Positions 21,428-31,892 of a DNA stretch of 64,000 bases are shown here, in pieces (position 1 is the stretch's first letter; the number at the start of each line of letters is the position of its first letter). Made by a program: the position numbers and the translations under genes. Source of the stretch: Cubamyces lactineus (taxonomy: Eukaryota > Basidiomycota > Agaricomycetes > Polyporales > Polyporaceae); NCBI GenBank assembly GCA_022376465.1, contig JACDTU010000007.1, positions 496,001-560,000 of the forward strand, written 5' to 3'. The notes beneath the pieces are model-generated. The model was not told where the DNA came from and ran no database searches. It was given only the letters and a program-made list of their open reading frames with translations.

Positions 21428-22787
21428 ATGGCCCCAGCGAGTCTGTCACTCTCGACGACCGTCCGTCTCTCGTCCGGTACGTCCTCGCGCGCGTCATCGA
21501 TAACGCGATCCCGTGATCGCGTCGCGGGTACGCCCGAGCTGACGAGCGTGTCTGCTGCAGGACATGAGGTGCCCGTCATAGGACTCGGGGTCTTCGAGAA
21601 CGACGAGTGTGTCCCGGCATGCGTAGCAGCGTTGAAGTGTGGCTATAGGTACAAAGAACGACACTTGATGAATCTAGGAGGAGGGGCTGAACCTGGGGAT
21701 AGACACATCGATTCGGCTCGCTACTACCAGAATGAAGATAAAGTCGGTCAAGCAATCCGCGAGAGCGGTATTCCCCGCGAACAAGTCTTCGTCAGTGAGT
21801 ATAGCTCATATGCCGGCGCTGCCAATGCCATGCCCCTGCTTGACTGATAACGTACCTTTGGGTACCCGCAGCCTCAAAAGTGTACGATTCTGAGCATGGT
21901 TACGAGGGTACCATGAGGGCAGTCCAGGACTCGCTCACCAAACTTGGATACGGTTGGTTATCACCGTAGCCCCTGCAACATCTGGACATCATGGCTTACC
22001 GCCAGCCCCACAGATTACTGGGACTTGTATTTGATCCACAGTCCTCTGTCTGGGAAGGAGAAGCGGCTCGAGACTTGGAGGGCACTCATTGAGCTTAGAA
22101 ACCAAGGAAAGATCAGGTCTATCGGCGTGTCAAACTAGTGAGCACCGTGCACCGTTGCCATTTTGGCCAGTGTGCACTTACAGACGAACACCGCGCGCAG
22201 CTCCGGAAAGCACATAGACGAGATAAAGGAAGCGGGATATGAACTCCCAGCCGTGAACCAGATCGAGGTGAGGATTGTGCCAACTTACCACGTCTTGTGG
22301 GTGGGCCGAATGTGGTACTGATCGTTCGCCTTGGTTTTAGCTGCACCCGTTCTGCCAGCAAAGGCCCATCGTTGAGTACTGCAAGACGAACGGCATCATC
22401 GTTCAAGCATATTCGCCGCTCGTCCGCGGCAAGCTTGACAACCCAGTGCTCGCCGAGATCGCCAAGAAGGTAATCACCGATCCACGTCGTCGAGTAGTGC
22501 CTCCCTATGCTAACCAGTAGACTTCCCAGTACAACAAGGACGCCGGGCAGATAGCTATCCGCTGGTCGCTCCAACACGGGTACGTAATCTTCTGCATCTC
22601 AATAATACTGTTGAAGTGACTGTTCTTCAGAATTGTGCCCTTGCCGAAATCTGCTCGCCCCGAGCGGGTGGCGTCCAATGCGAACGTCTTTGACTTCGAG
22701 TTGAGCACGGAGGACATGGAGAAACTCGACGCACTGGATAAAGGTGGGGAGGGGGCGGTCACCTGGAACCCGGTAGATGCCCCGTAG
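21428..22787 (+). CDS. Aldo-keto reductase, tandem copy 2
   Basis: Same family and expected reaction as the copy at 18315-19577, in the same orientation about 1.85 kb downstream of it. ATG 21428 gives an N-terminus about 25 residues longer than copy 1 (MAPASLSLSTTVRLSSGTSS..., Ser/Thr/Arg-rich). This could be a weak targeting peptide or an unspliced short intron. The core starts at HEVPVIGLGVFENDE. The tetrad is intact: HIDSARYYQNEDKVGQAIRE (Asp, Tyr), SKVYDSEHGYEG (Lys), DLYLIHSPLSGKEKRLETW (His). The signature is GKIRSIGVSN and the cofactor region VPLPKSARPERVASNANVFD. It ends [10 protein letters not shown]. Introns interrupt at the same places as in copy 1; both genes appear functional. 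Confidence 0.9.
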
Positions 22788-22922
22788 AACATCGTCGTTA
22801 CGGTTAAAGCGCGGGATTGCACTCTCGCAGATCAGCCGCGTTGTACATTGTTAACTTTCACTGCAAGGAAGAAGTCCGCTCAGTGCACTTCCAATTTATA
22901 CACAATGCATATAAGCCATCAA

Positions 22923-22994
22923 TCCGATATGGTGTAGTGGCTAACATTATCGCCTCTCACGCGATAGCCCGGGGTTCGATTCCCCGTGTCGGAA
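22923..22994 (+). tRNA. tRNA-Glu (CTC)
   Basis: The full cloverleaf can be folded. Acceptor TCCGATA pairs with TGTCGGA (one G-T). The D arm follows, then the anticodon stem ATCGC/GCGAT around loop CTCTCAC, giving anticodon CTC, which reads GAG. The T stem CGGGG/CCCCG encloses TTCGATT. The discriminator base is A at 22994. There is no intron. An identical copy lies at 35128-35199 in the opposite orientation. Confidence 0.95.
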
Positions 22995-22997
22995 CTC

Positions 22998-23006
22998 TTT
23001 TTTTTT
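22998..23006 (+). terminator. RNA polymerase III terminator of tRNA-Glu
   Basis: A run of nine T residues begins four bases after the mature tRNA 3' end. Confidence 0.85.
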
Positions 23007-23769
23007 CTTCCGCCCTCTCCTTAAGCCTCGGAGGATGAATTTGCAGATTCCAGAAGAGACGTCGTCAGCTACAGTAGGTGCGTCGCCGGTGTGCGGCTCC
23101 AATGCCGCTGCAGCGTGTATGTGCCGACTGAGGCTGGGACAAGACGGTGTGGCAAGCCTGATGGGAAGGCTTCGTACATAGATCACATGCAGTCTCGCGT
23201 CGCATTGCGAGCATAGTGGCGGGAGTGACCTAATATCGCGGTGTATACACCGACCACGCGCACGAGGGCTTTCAGTAGAAAGCTCGGGTTCAAAGTTATA
23301 CAGTCGTAGTGTCGGCACGGGCAAGGTGGAAGTTCACTAGCGTGCTTAGCCGTGTAAGGAGGCCCGGAGTGTGTGCATTCATGTCAAGATCGCAATAGCT
23401 AGATTGACATCGCGCAAAGAGGACCTGCTTTCGTTGCTGGATATTCTCCACAATATCTTCGTTTATACTCGTTGAACACCAGCCAGGGAAGACGCACCAT
23501 GCTATACTAGAGTCATGGTAGTGCCATTCCGAGTCGACGACCGTGGCGCCCTACGACTGTTCCTAGACGCGTGACTGGTAGGTAATACGTGCACACACGC
23601 CTTCACGATGCGTATCCGCTCTGCTCGATCCGTACTCAGCGGGCCGTGAGGTCATGTAGACCTGAAGCGCGGCGCCAAGCTGCTGCCTGTGCGCGACATC
23701 ATCTATATCTCCTAAGTCCAAATATCAGCACCCACTGCCCACTAACGCTACACAACACACGCAAGCCCG
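23007..23769. other. Intergenic between tRNA-Glu and the F-box gene
   Basis: About 0.76 kb. It may contain the true last exon of the F-box gene, since a splice donor lies just before its apparent stop. Otherwise there are only short, unrecognised frames. Confidence 0.4.
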
Positions 23770-25787
23770 TCAGACGTACCTCCGCGCAACCAAGCCCCCA
23801 GCGACCATCCGTGTGTCGCAGAACTGCCCCCCGTCCTCGGTCGTGGACGGCACGTACCTCTTCGTCCTCCGGAACGGGTACGTGGTGCGTATGGGGGCTT
23901 TCCACGCTGGGGAGTTCGTGATGCAGCTTTCCGGGTCCGAGTCCGAGTCCAGCTCGCCGTCGGCTGCTGAGCTCGCTCCTGTGGGAGGTGCCGCATCTGC
24001 CAGTGGTGTCGCGCCTGCACTGACAGAGGTGAGATTCGGAGGTGCACGCGTTGAGTCTCGGAGGGGCGGTATGGTTGTGGCGGCGAGCGGGTGGACCTCG
24101 TATACATCGAAGCGATGCTCGTCCGTCACCGCCGTGGTCTCCTCGTATATCGCGACGTTCGCACCAAGCCCAGCGAGGGACCTCGAGCGAGCCTTCATGC
24201 GAACCATACGCGTCCCTCGAGGGCCCCACTCCTCCCAGGGAACAACGCGGCCGTATGTGTCAGAGTCGGCCCTGTCGCCAAGGTCGCCCTTGAACCCGCT
24301 TCGGACACCGTCAGAGAAGCTTGCGACGAACCCGCTCGTTGCAGCCCCGGGGCGACGATCTGGCAGAAAGCGGAGAAGCGTCGCGTGCGGAACGAAGAGT
24401 CTACACAACTCGTCCCTCTCCCCTACGGCACCTACGTTGTCCTCCGGCGATTCCCCGAACCACGACTGCAGCGCGAGCCACATGAACCTAAGCACAAGAA
24501 CAGGAAGAGATAGATCCGGCAGGAACGACGCCGCCGCCGCCGGGGCAGGAATAGCGGAGCCTGGCTTGGAGGGTGGGGCTGGTGCCCCATATCGCTCTAT
24601 GGAGCAGGAGGGGTGTGGGCTGGTGCGCTCGGGGAGCCGGAGCATGCACGCGTAGTCGTCGACGGAGATGACGGGACTGTCGGACGTGGCTGTAGGGTCG
24701 AGACGGTACAAGCAGAGGGCGAACTCGGCGTGGTCGACGAGGACGAGCGCCGTTGACGAGAGGAGCCCGACGTGTACGAGGTGGCTGCTCCTCGATACCC
24801 CGCTGTCCTCGTCCATGCGCTGCATGTGTCAATCCAAGCAAGGAGAGTGAGCTTGCAGGGTGCGATGCGACGCGGCGCAGGCAGATGGAGCTTACCCAAA
24901 CGATCACGCCCGTTTTCCAGTTGTACACGATCACGGAGACGATCGCGAAACTGGTTGTCGTCCACAGAACCAAATCGTCGACGACCTGCAGGCCGATGCG
25001 CACTGAGCCCTCCATGGGGACGGCATGGTCGCGAGAGAGCTCCTCGCGCGCCGCCAAAGGGTGCTGGTTGAAGGTCTGCGAAAGCGATGCGACATGGCAG
25101 TGCGCCATAGATATCTATGTAGCGTCGTCAGGATCGCACGCAACCGACTAGGGAGGCCAGAATCCTCAATTAGTACGCACGTTCTGGGCCGTGTGGATGG
25201 TAAAGTAGGAGTACACCACCAGGTCTTGCTGATAGTCCACGTACACATTCGACATGTCCAAGTCGGGATGGGCGTCCAAGAGCGGCTTGACGCCTCCAAA
25301 CGTCTCCCTGAGCTCTTCAAGGCCGCAGTATTCGGAGCGGGGCCGGTAGACCGTCAAGGGCAGGTCCGCCTGCGACCTATCGAGATACACGATTTCCGTC
25401 TCTGCCGACCGAACGAATCGGAGGTGGTCTCCGTGATCTACAATCTCGAACAGCGGGTGTTCCCCGCGGGCCTGGGCGTCGCGATACGCTCGGAGCGCAT
25501 CGAGCCGTGCTCGTACTGACGCGCTGCCAGGGGGGGCATCGACCATCCCCGCCAGGGCAAGCTCGAGCTGATATTGCAGGGCGACCGTGTCATCGACGAG
25601 CTTAGCCAGCTGCCGACTCGCCTGAGACATGCGTGGCGTGATGCACAGAGAGTAGTATGCCACTGCAGTGGAAACCTGACCGAGAAAGACGCACCTGTCT
25701 GCATGCGAGGATACCTGGTGCATCCAGGAAACTCATGATCCGCACTTGTACATCCGCGGGCAGCTTCAGGATGTGTGAGGGATCCAT
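23770..25787 (-). CDS. Agaricomycete F-box protein, inverted copy 1
   Basis: Probable SCF receptor subunit. Exon 1 is 25787-25695: MDPSHILKLPADVQVRIMSF then LDAPGILACRQ. Exon 2 starts at 25621 with ASRQLAKLVDDTVALQYQLE, so the F-box spans a 73-base intron. Further exons give DLVLWTTTSFAIVSVIVYNW (then KTGVIVW) and HLVHVGLLSSTALVLVDHAE (then FALCLYRLDP). The last large exon contains a disordered insert and the marker VVPWEEWGPRGTRM. The copy at 32815-34933 shares the order and key blocks (LQYQLELAL, VYNWKTG/VHNWKMG, VPWE(E/D)WGP). The frame ends ARRYV at 23770. However, an AG|GTACGT donor sits just before the stop, exactly where copy 2 and the third fragment also have donors, so the real end may be a short exon further left. 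Blade-like repeats suggest a beta-rich substrate domain; the target is unknown. Confidence 0.85.
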
Positions 25788-26373
25788 AGTGTGTTCTCAA
25801 TGCTCGAGCTATGTATGTAGAGCGCCCAGCGGTTCAGTGGCTGCAGGTGGTCGTCGTTCGTAGTCAAGTTGCCATCATGCGCCGCAGTTGATATTGATTG
25901 GAGTCACTGGGCACTATACCGTGACCAACTGGCTTCTAAGTTCAGTACCTCGACCGGCCTTTTTCTGTGTTCGCAAGTCTGCAATATCCTGCTCTCGGAA
26001 CCGAAGACGACGAGACGAGGAAGGGGCCTGCCACGAGTGGCTGCATGCGAGCGAGCGGGAACATGTTCAACCTTGAAACGTCTAACGTCAGGCTGGCCTT
26101 GGTGTGCGATTCGGCTTACAGCACGTGAAGAGAAGGCCAGAGGAGGCATAGAATCGTTCCGAGGTTGGGCGCTACGAAACGCGAATTGACTGAACAAGGT
26201 CACGACGGCAAGACTGAGGTGTGTTGTGATGTGTCTGGAATGTGCACGCTGTAATTCAGCAATGAGGTCACAGTCTGTTATTCTGCTGATATCGCAGAAA
26301 GGAAGCTAAGGCTGGACCGCTCTGCGCAACGGCGTGCCACCTGCGTCGGTGTATGAACTTGACGCATGCTGCA
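25788..26373. other. Intergenic, F-box copy 1 promoter side
   Basis: About 0.59 kb upstream of the minus-strand F-box gene. Only short frames, with no recognised feature. Confidence 0.45.
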
Positions 26374-26826
26374 CTATGCAAGCGAGAATACGCCGGCGCA
26401 GGCAGTTGCGCTGCCATCGCTGCTGCTACGGCGTCTTGGCCCTTCAAGCTGTAGGGCGTTGAACGGGGCGGAGGTGGTAAACGGTTCTGCCGACGTTTCT
26501 TCGCGGCTGCGTCTGAATGAGCTGCAGTCCGAGCAGGCCCAGCGAAGATCGAGGTTCTGCGGTAGCGTCAAGAAGCTAAGATTCGCGGGAGTACAGAAAT
26601 CCTGCTGCTACCTCTACAGCCCCGTCAATCGACCGGGAGCGATCACCCGAGACGATCCCTGTAGAGCAGCGGTGAGCCAATTGGTGAGATAATCGGCAAG
26701 ACGCACCTCACGTTCTGTGGCGTTTGCGATGGGTGTTGATGTGCCTCTCGATAGATGGCGATAAATAGCAGCCAAAAGCAAGGGTGGCACGACGAGGACG
26801 TCCTGGGAAAGCGCGTCTGCACACAT
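26374..26826 (-). CDS. Hypothetical small protein, two exons
   Basis: Unrecognised. The minus-strand ATG 26826 opens MCADALSQDVLVVPPLLLAA, then a likely helical stretch (TEREVRLADYLTNWLTAALQ). A short intron beginning GTGATCGCTC (39-42 bases, ending GTAG or GTAGCAG) would join it in frame to DFCTPANLSFLTLPQNLDLR, a WACSDCSSFRRS segment, and a Ser/Arg/Ala-rich end (CAGVFSLA). A TATTTATA element lies about 110 bases upstream. An open frame, plausible splicing and a promoter-like element together make a gene possible. There is no domain, and the small size leaves chance open. Confidence 0.3.
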
Positions 26827-26940
26827 GACGAGGGAATGAATAATGTACGCGGAGTGTACGTGTAGAAGGGGACGCGCGGGGAGGGGCGGAGCGCACGCGT
26901 ATTGATCGATGAAGCCGGCACGTTTTCCGGGCTTCTCTTG

Positions 26941-26948
26941 TATAAATA
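26941..26948 (-). promoter_or_regulatory. TATA-like element
   Basis: TATAAATA on the plus strand, TATTTATA on the minus strand, so usable in both directions. It fits best as the promoter of the small minus-strand frame starting at 26826. It could instead serve an unseen plus-strand transcript. Confidence 0.35.
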
Positions 26949-28064
26949 TTTGGGGGTGCAGCTGGACGATGCACCCGGGCGCGATAGGACGCTGTTGTAA
27001 GTCGCCTTGTGCGTCGTCTGCGCCGTGCGAGGACGAGCAGAGACATGACCGATGGCGGTCGGATGGACGCCGGGTCGAGAGTCGATACGGCCCAGAAAGA
27101 TGGAGAGCTGAAAGTAAATTGACGTCACTACGATCGAGAGCCCGATGCGGGCGGCAGCGAGCACCCGCTGGATCTGGACAGTCCAGTGCCACTCAGAGCT
27201 CGTGCATTGCACGATTGCTCGACGGTCTCGCGCAGGAGTGCTGTGGGATGGATGGCGGACTGGATATGAGGATATCGATGATCAGTGGCACCGGAAGAGG
27301 ACAAGAGAAGGACAAGAGCGCACGAGTGTGCCCTCGAGGCAGATGAGCGTCGGCCGCGACGAGGAGAGGGATCGGGCCGGGAGATGAGATTAGATGGAGA
27401 TCGGTGCACCCGATAGACGCTAGGTACCCCGGACAAAGAGCAGAGTGCGATCGTGCGGTGCAGCTGCTAATTGCACCAAGGGGATAGAGCAGGCAGGTGG
27501 CAAAGGACGGCAGCACGCAAGGGAGCTTTGGGCGGGAGAAGAGGAGGGAAGGGGGCAGGCGACAAAGGAAGGGTGGACGTGTGGGAGCGAAGGCGGGAGG
27601 CGAGGAAGACGGCCGGAAAAGGGAGGGAGGCATGCAAGACTGGCAGAGGGAGAGGCTGGCAGGAGACCGAATTCACTCTCTGACTCTCAATCTGCCCATC
27701 TGCAGCGCTCCGAGTAATACGCCCACCGACACCCCGCCTCCGCCTTTGTCTCCCTCCATCCATATATATTCCCCCCTTCCTCCCTCTCGCATCTTTCCCT
27801 TCCCCACCCCGTCCCTCCTCCTCAGCGTCCCCGCCCCCGTCCCCGGCCCCGTCTCCTCCCGCCGCCTGCTCTGCCGCGTCGCACCGCGAACACACTTCCA
27901 TCCTCACCTCTGCCTCGCTACATCCTACCCAGATCCGGCCTCAGCAGATCCTGTGCACCCACCAGATTGCCGCCACCTCCGTCACCGCTTCGCCCGCCTC
28001 CCTGCACTCGCGCGACTCCCGCTCACACATCCGTATATCAGCCCAGGTCATCGCATCCTCGACG
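26949..28064. other. 5' flank of HPAHWA copy B, with CT-rich leader
   Basis: The first 0.7 kb has no feature. From about 27690 to 28060 the plus strand becomes strongly pyrimidine-rich (runs such as CCCCCCTTCCTCCCTCTCGC), as is common just upstream of, or in, fungal leaders. The long plus-strand open frame that covers this tract (27497-28807) is a shadow caused by composition. Confidence 0.55.
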
Positions 28065-30378
28065 ATGCTCTACTACGACGAGCCCCAGCTCGAGCTCACT
28101 CTCGACGCCGCGGACGGCAGGTACGCGCTTGCTCTCTCACACAGCCATCCCATGTACACCATCTCCTCTGGACGCGACACATCCTACCCTTCCTCCCAGT
28201 CTCACTTGGCCTCGTCTTCGTCTTTGGCCTCCTCTACCTCTGTCCCTTTGTCCGTCATGAGCCCCCCAGCGTCACCTCTCATGGAGGGCCGGAGCTACCT
28301 CAAGTATCCCATCCCCGATCTCCGCGAGGTCAAGCCTGGCGTCCTCGCCACCGGTCAATGGACGCTCAACCACCCCTTCGTCGACGCCTACCTCGCAGCC
28401 CTCGCACGTCTTGCACCCAAGCAGCGACCACACCAAGGTCCCGGGGCATCTGTCCCCTCGACCGCCACGACCTCCCCAGTCTCTGTCTGTCAGCCGCTCC
28501 CAGACGTCCTCGCCACCACCCCGCCCATGTACCCTCTGCAGAACGAGGTGGAGAAGCTGCGGTGGCGAGCACACCACGGCGGGATTGCGTCGGTGTACAC
28601 GGTCGCGCAAGTTATCACCGTCCAGCTCGAGCTCTTCCCAGCGCCGGGCTCGGCGTGGTACGCGGCGCAGGTCGCACGGCTGCCGGAGGAGCAGAAGCGG
28701 GCCGTGTTCGCGCTCGCGGCGCTCAAGGTCCTCAACCACCCCACGCACCCCGCGCATTGGGCCTTGTGGGCAAAGAACGTGCTGCGGCGCACCGCGCAGG
28801 TCGTTGAAGAAGTCTTCCGTACGTCTTTCTCTCTTTCCTTCGCTCTCTTCACGCCTTCTTGTTGCTTTCTCCCGCGCGTCATGCTCGCATTCCTTGCTAT
28901 TCGCTACAACACCTCCGTCCTGACGGCTCCGCCACCTCCGCACACACACTACACAGCCCGATCTTCTAGTTTCCCACTCTCCATTTCTCCGCAATGCAGT
29001 CATCGACCTCGCTCGCTCACGCCTCTTGACAGAACTCAAGCCGTGCCCCATCGTCTCGCACGTCGGCTGGCTCGGTCTCCCAGAGGGTATCTGGGCACTC
29101 GAGGGTCTTCAGTCGACCTTCATCCCGCCCCCGCCGCCTCAGCCCGAGAAACCCAAGGCCGGCGGAATGACACTCCGCAAGCGCAAGGGGCCTGCTACAA
29201 CGACGTCCTCGTCTACTGCTGCTTCTTCCGCGACCCCGGCGGAGGAAGAGGTGGCGCTCCGCGTGAGTCCGCGCAAGCGCCAGCGAACGACGCGCGCGCA
29301 GGCTGCACTGGCGCAGGCACAGGAAGAGCAAGAAGCCGCTGCCGCTGCAGCAGCCGCTGCCACAGCAGCAGTAGAAGCAGCGGAAGCAGAAGCAGACACA
29401 GAGGTACCTGCCTCAGCAGCGGAGGAGAGCACTAGCTCTATGCTGCTGGACGTCCCGCCTCCCCGTGCAAACTCTAACAGCAGGGACAGCAGCAAGGCGG
29501 TGAAGCAGGAGCTGCTCGATGTCGACGGTGCCAGCTCCGCTCTACAACCGCTCGGACTCGCGCTCGCGGTGCCGGACACCGCGCCCGCCGGGGCTGCACA
29601 CGATATATCTGTTTCTGGATCTACCCAAACGACCAGCTCTGCCGTAGAGTCTATAGAAAGCGCGAGCCCCCGGTCACGTTCTGCCGCGTCGCTATCCCCC
29701 AGCGCCACCCGCCGCTCCACGCGGGCAAGGCGCAAACCTGCTCAGGGACCGGTGCAGCTGTCCGGCTCGTCCTTGTCCTCCGTGTCGACCGCGTCCACAC
29801 CGTTGTCGGCGCTCTCGACTCCTGAGACCTCCCCTGCGCCTCTCGACGGTCGTGCACTTGATGACCCGGAGAGCGCGGACGCAAAGCAGCAGCAGCAGAG
29901 AACGCGCGCGGGGTCGTGTGGGAGCAGCACAGCCGTGAGCGAGGCGGGCGAGGCGAGCGAGGGGACTGTCGTCGATGCGGACGGCGATGCAGCTGCCAGC
30001 CACAGGAAGTTCGGGAAGCGCAAGGCAGCCGAAATTGAGGTGGAGAACGTCGACGTCGACGCGCTTGTTGAGCACGCTCAGAGCGCTGTCGCGCCTCCTC
30101 CCTCCGACATCGCCGCCACCGGTCCTGCTAACATCACGCACGCCACCGCTGCTGCTGCACCTGCCAAGTCCGGAAACAGGAGGAGCCGCGCAAAGTCGGG
30201 CGGCGGTGCGGCTCGCTCCAAGAAGCGCGTCAAGATCGACAGCTCTGCCGCCGCCGCCGCCGCCGCCGTCCCGGAGGCGAGTGGGGAGGAAAATGTCCCT
30301 CCCGCTGCTGCTCCCGCGCCCTCTTCTCGGCCGGCGAAGAAGGCCAAGGCTTCGGCGGGGTCGCGTGCTCGGGCGTGA
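28065..30378 (+). CDS. Nuclear-type protein with conserved HPAHWAxWA motif, copy B
   Basis: Paralogue of the gene at 3892-5391; function unknown. Two exons, 28065-28818 and 29000-30378, give 710 residues. A Ser/Pro-rich N-terminus leads to the block at about residues 214-251: VFALAALKVLNHPTHPAHWA then LWAKN and RRTAQVVEEVF. In my hand alignment 22 of 38 residues match copy A. The 181-base intron interrupts the codon right after this block in phase 1, the same site and phase as in copy A. Then comes VGWLGLPEGIWALEGLQ (copy A: VAWIDLEYNLIGL). The remaining 430 residues are low complexity: an Ala run (about 29336-29390), a GCC-repeat Ala run (about 30246-30270), acidic and Ser-rich stretches, and basic patches (RKRQRTTRAQ, RSKKRVKIDS, RPAKKAKA) typical of nuclear proteins. 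The order, a folded N-terminal module with a disordered basic tail, is the same in both copies. Confidence 0.85.
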
Positions 30379-31892
30379 GCGGGTCCGCGCTGTGTATCTT
30401 CCCCTTCTTGTTCATTATACCACTATTTTTCATCGGTCCCGGTTTTTCGAAATTCGTACTTGCCATCTTGTCTTCTTTGTGGGAGCCTAGATGAGGGCGG
30501 GTCGCACTGAGCACATAGATTGTAGGCTCATTTCATTATTCATTTTCGTTGGAATCCCGTGGGGTTTGTTAGACTGTTTGGCGGCTCGCCGTCTTTGAGC
30601 GTCCGCTCGCGCTGTCGTTCTTCGTTCTTCGTCCTCGCTGCTCGTCCTTGCTGCTCGCCGCCTCGTTTTCGTCGCTTTCGTCCCCGGTCCCCTCTGCACA
30701 CCACCCGTTCCATGCGCCATTCGCCCCTCGCAACCTCGTGCGTTCCTCGCATACGCCGCTGATCCACGCCGTCCTGTATCTGGAACCCCGTGCACGCGTC
30801 CCACGAGGGTTCCGTGTTCTCGCGCGTGTCGCGCGCGCGACCGCTTCGTCGTCCCCGTCCCCGTCCCCGCGCTGCGCCGCGCCGCGGTGCTTCGTTCGCA
30901 CGGATCGTTCGCACCCTCACACACCGCGCACCGCGCTCGCGCCTGCCAGGTGTCACATCCGCATCCGCCTCTTTGGGGCCTCCCATACGTACGTCCATAT
31001 GGATGCACGCCCCGTCACCATCCCCACCCTCTTGTCGCGCGCACCGTCTGTACGTCCCTAACGACTCATTCGCATAGAGCTCGACCGCCCTCCTCTTCCC
31101 CTCCACTCGCCTCGCGCATCCTCAGCACCCTCTATATCCATATCCTGCTTTTCTCTCTCTCCTCCCGTCCTCCCATCCTCCCATCCCGCGTCCCCGGTCT
31201 TCCCACGCATACACGAACGAACGGACATTCAGAGATTCGCCTACACGCCGTCCTCGCATTCCGCACGGACTCTTCGGTCTCGCGCATCACTTGTACTACT
31301 ATACCCTGTCCTCGTGTCCCCCCACACCCTCGACTGTTCACGCACCTCGTCTCGCATTTTTGGAGCCCTGCGCCCACGCCCACGCTCATGTTGGTGCCCG
31401 CGTTCGTCCGTACGGTACCCACGCTTGTGCGGACGTCGACGCGACCGACGCACCCGTGAGAAGGGTTCGCGGGTGGCACGCTTCTCGGGGCTTCCCACCT
31501 TTGTACACCTATCGGAGTCCCTTCTCTACGTCGACGCCTCTTTCTCTATTTCCCTCTTGTCTCTTCTCAGAGATCGATCCCCCCCTGTCGGTTTGTACAT
31601 GTCTCACGGTATCTCGGATGTCTCGTTACCTCGGTTTCTGCTCTCCTGTCTCTCCCACTTCTGACATCTCTCGCCTCTCTCTCTCTCTCTCACACACACA
31701 TCTCTCATATCCCTCCAGTCTACTTACTCGCTATTCCTCTCGTATCACTCGCATCGTGCATGTACTACCACTACTACTATAGACTCGAGCTCGGAGAACC
31801 AGATATTCACGCCCCGAGCTTCTGCCAGTACTTGAGGGGGCCCGGGAGGCGCATCGGTAACGATATCGCGTGTACGAATATCCTGTGTCCAC
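30379..31892. other. Strand-asymmetric pyrimidine-rich region
   Basis: After the 3' flank of copy B, from about 30560 to 31760, the plus strand is overwhelmingly C and T with few purine runs. The overlapping open frames (Arg/Glu/Gly-rich on the minus strand, Ser/Pro/Arg/His-rich on the plus strand) follow from this composition and do not look like proteins. No RNA gene fold is recognised. The tract may be a long CT-rich leader or promoter for a plus-strand transcript. Confidence 0.55.
31675..31700 (+). repeat. Dinucleotide microsatellite (CT)n-(CA)n
   Basis: Eight CT units followed directly by five CA units, near the right end of the pyrimidine-rich region. Confidence 0.9.

Noticed and set aside
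27497..28807. 436-codon plus-strand open frame
   Set aside because: It overlaps copy B in a different frame and the CT-rich leader. The product is Pro/Arg/His-rich as expected from composition, and copy B's frame has the conserved block and a conserved intron.
29139..29735. 198-codon minus-strand frame (Ser/Ala-rich)
   Set aside because: Shadow of the Ala/Ser-rich tail of copy B on the other strand; no independent similarity.
30487..31106. Minus-strand Arg/Glu/Gly-rich frames
   Set aside because: Complement of the pyrimidine-rich tract. Composition alone explains both openness and residue content.
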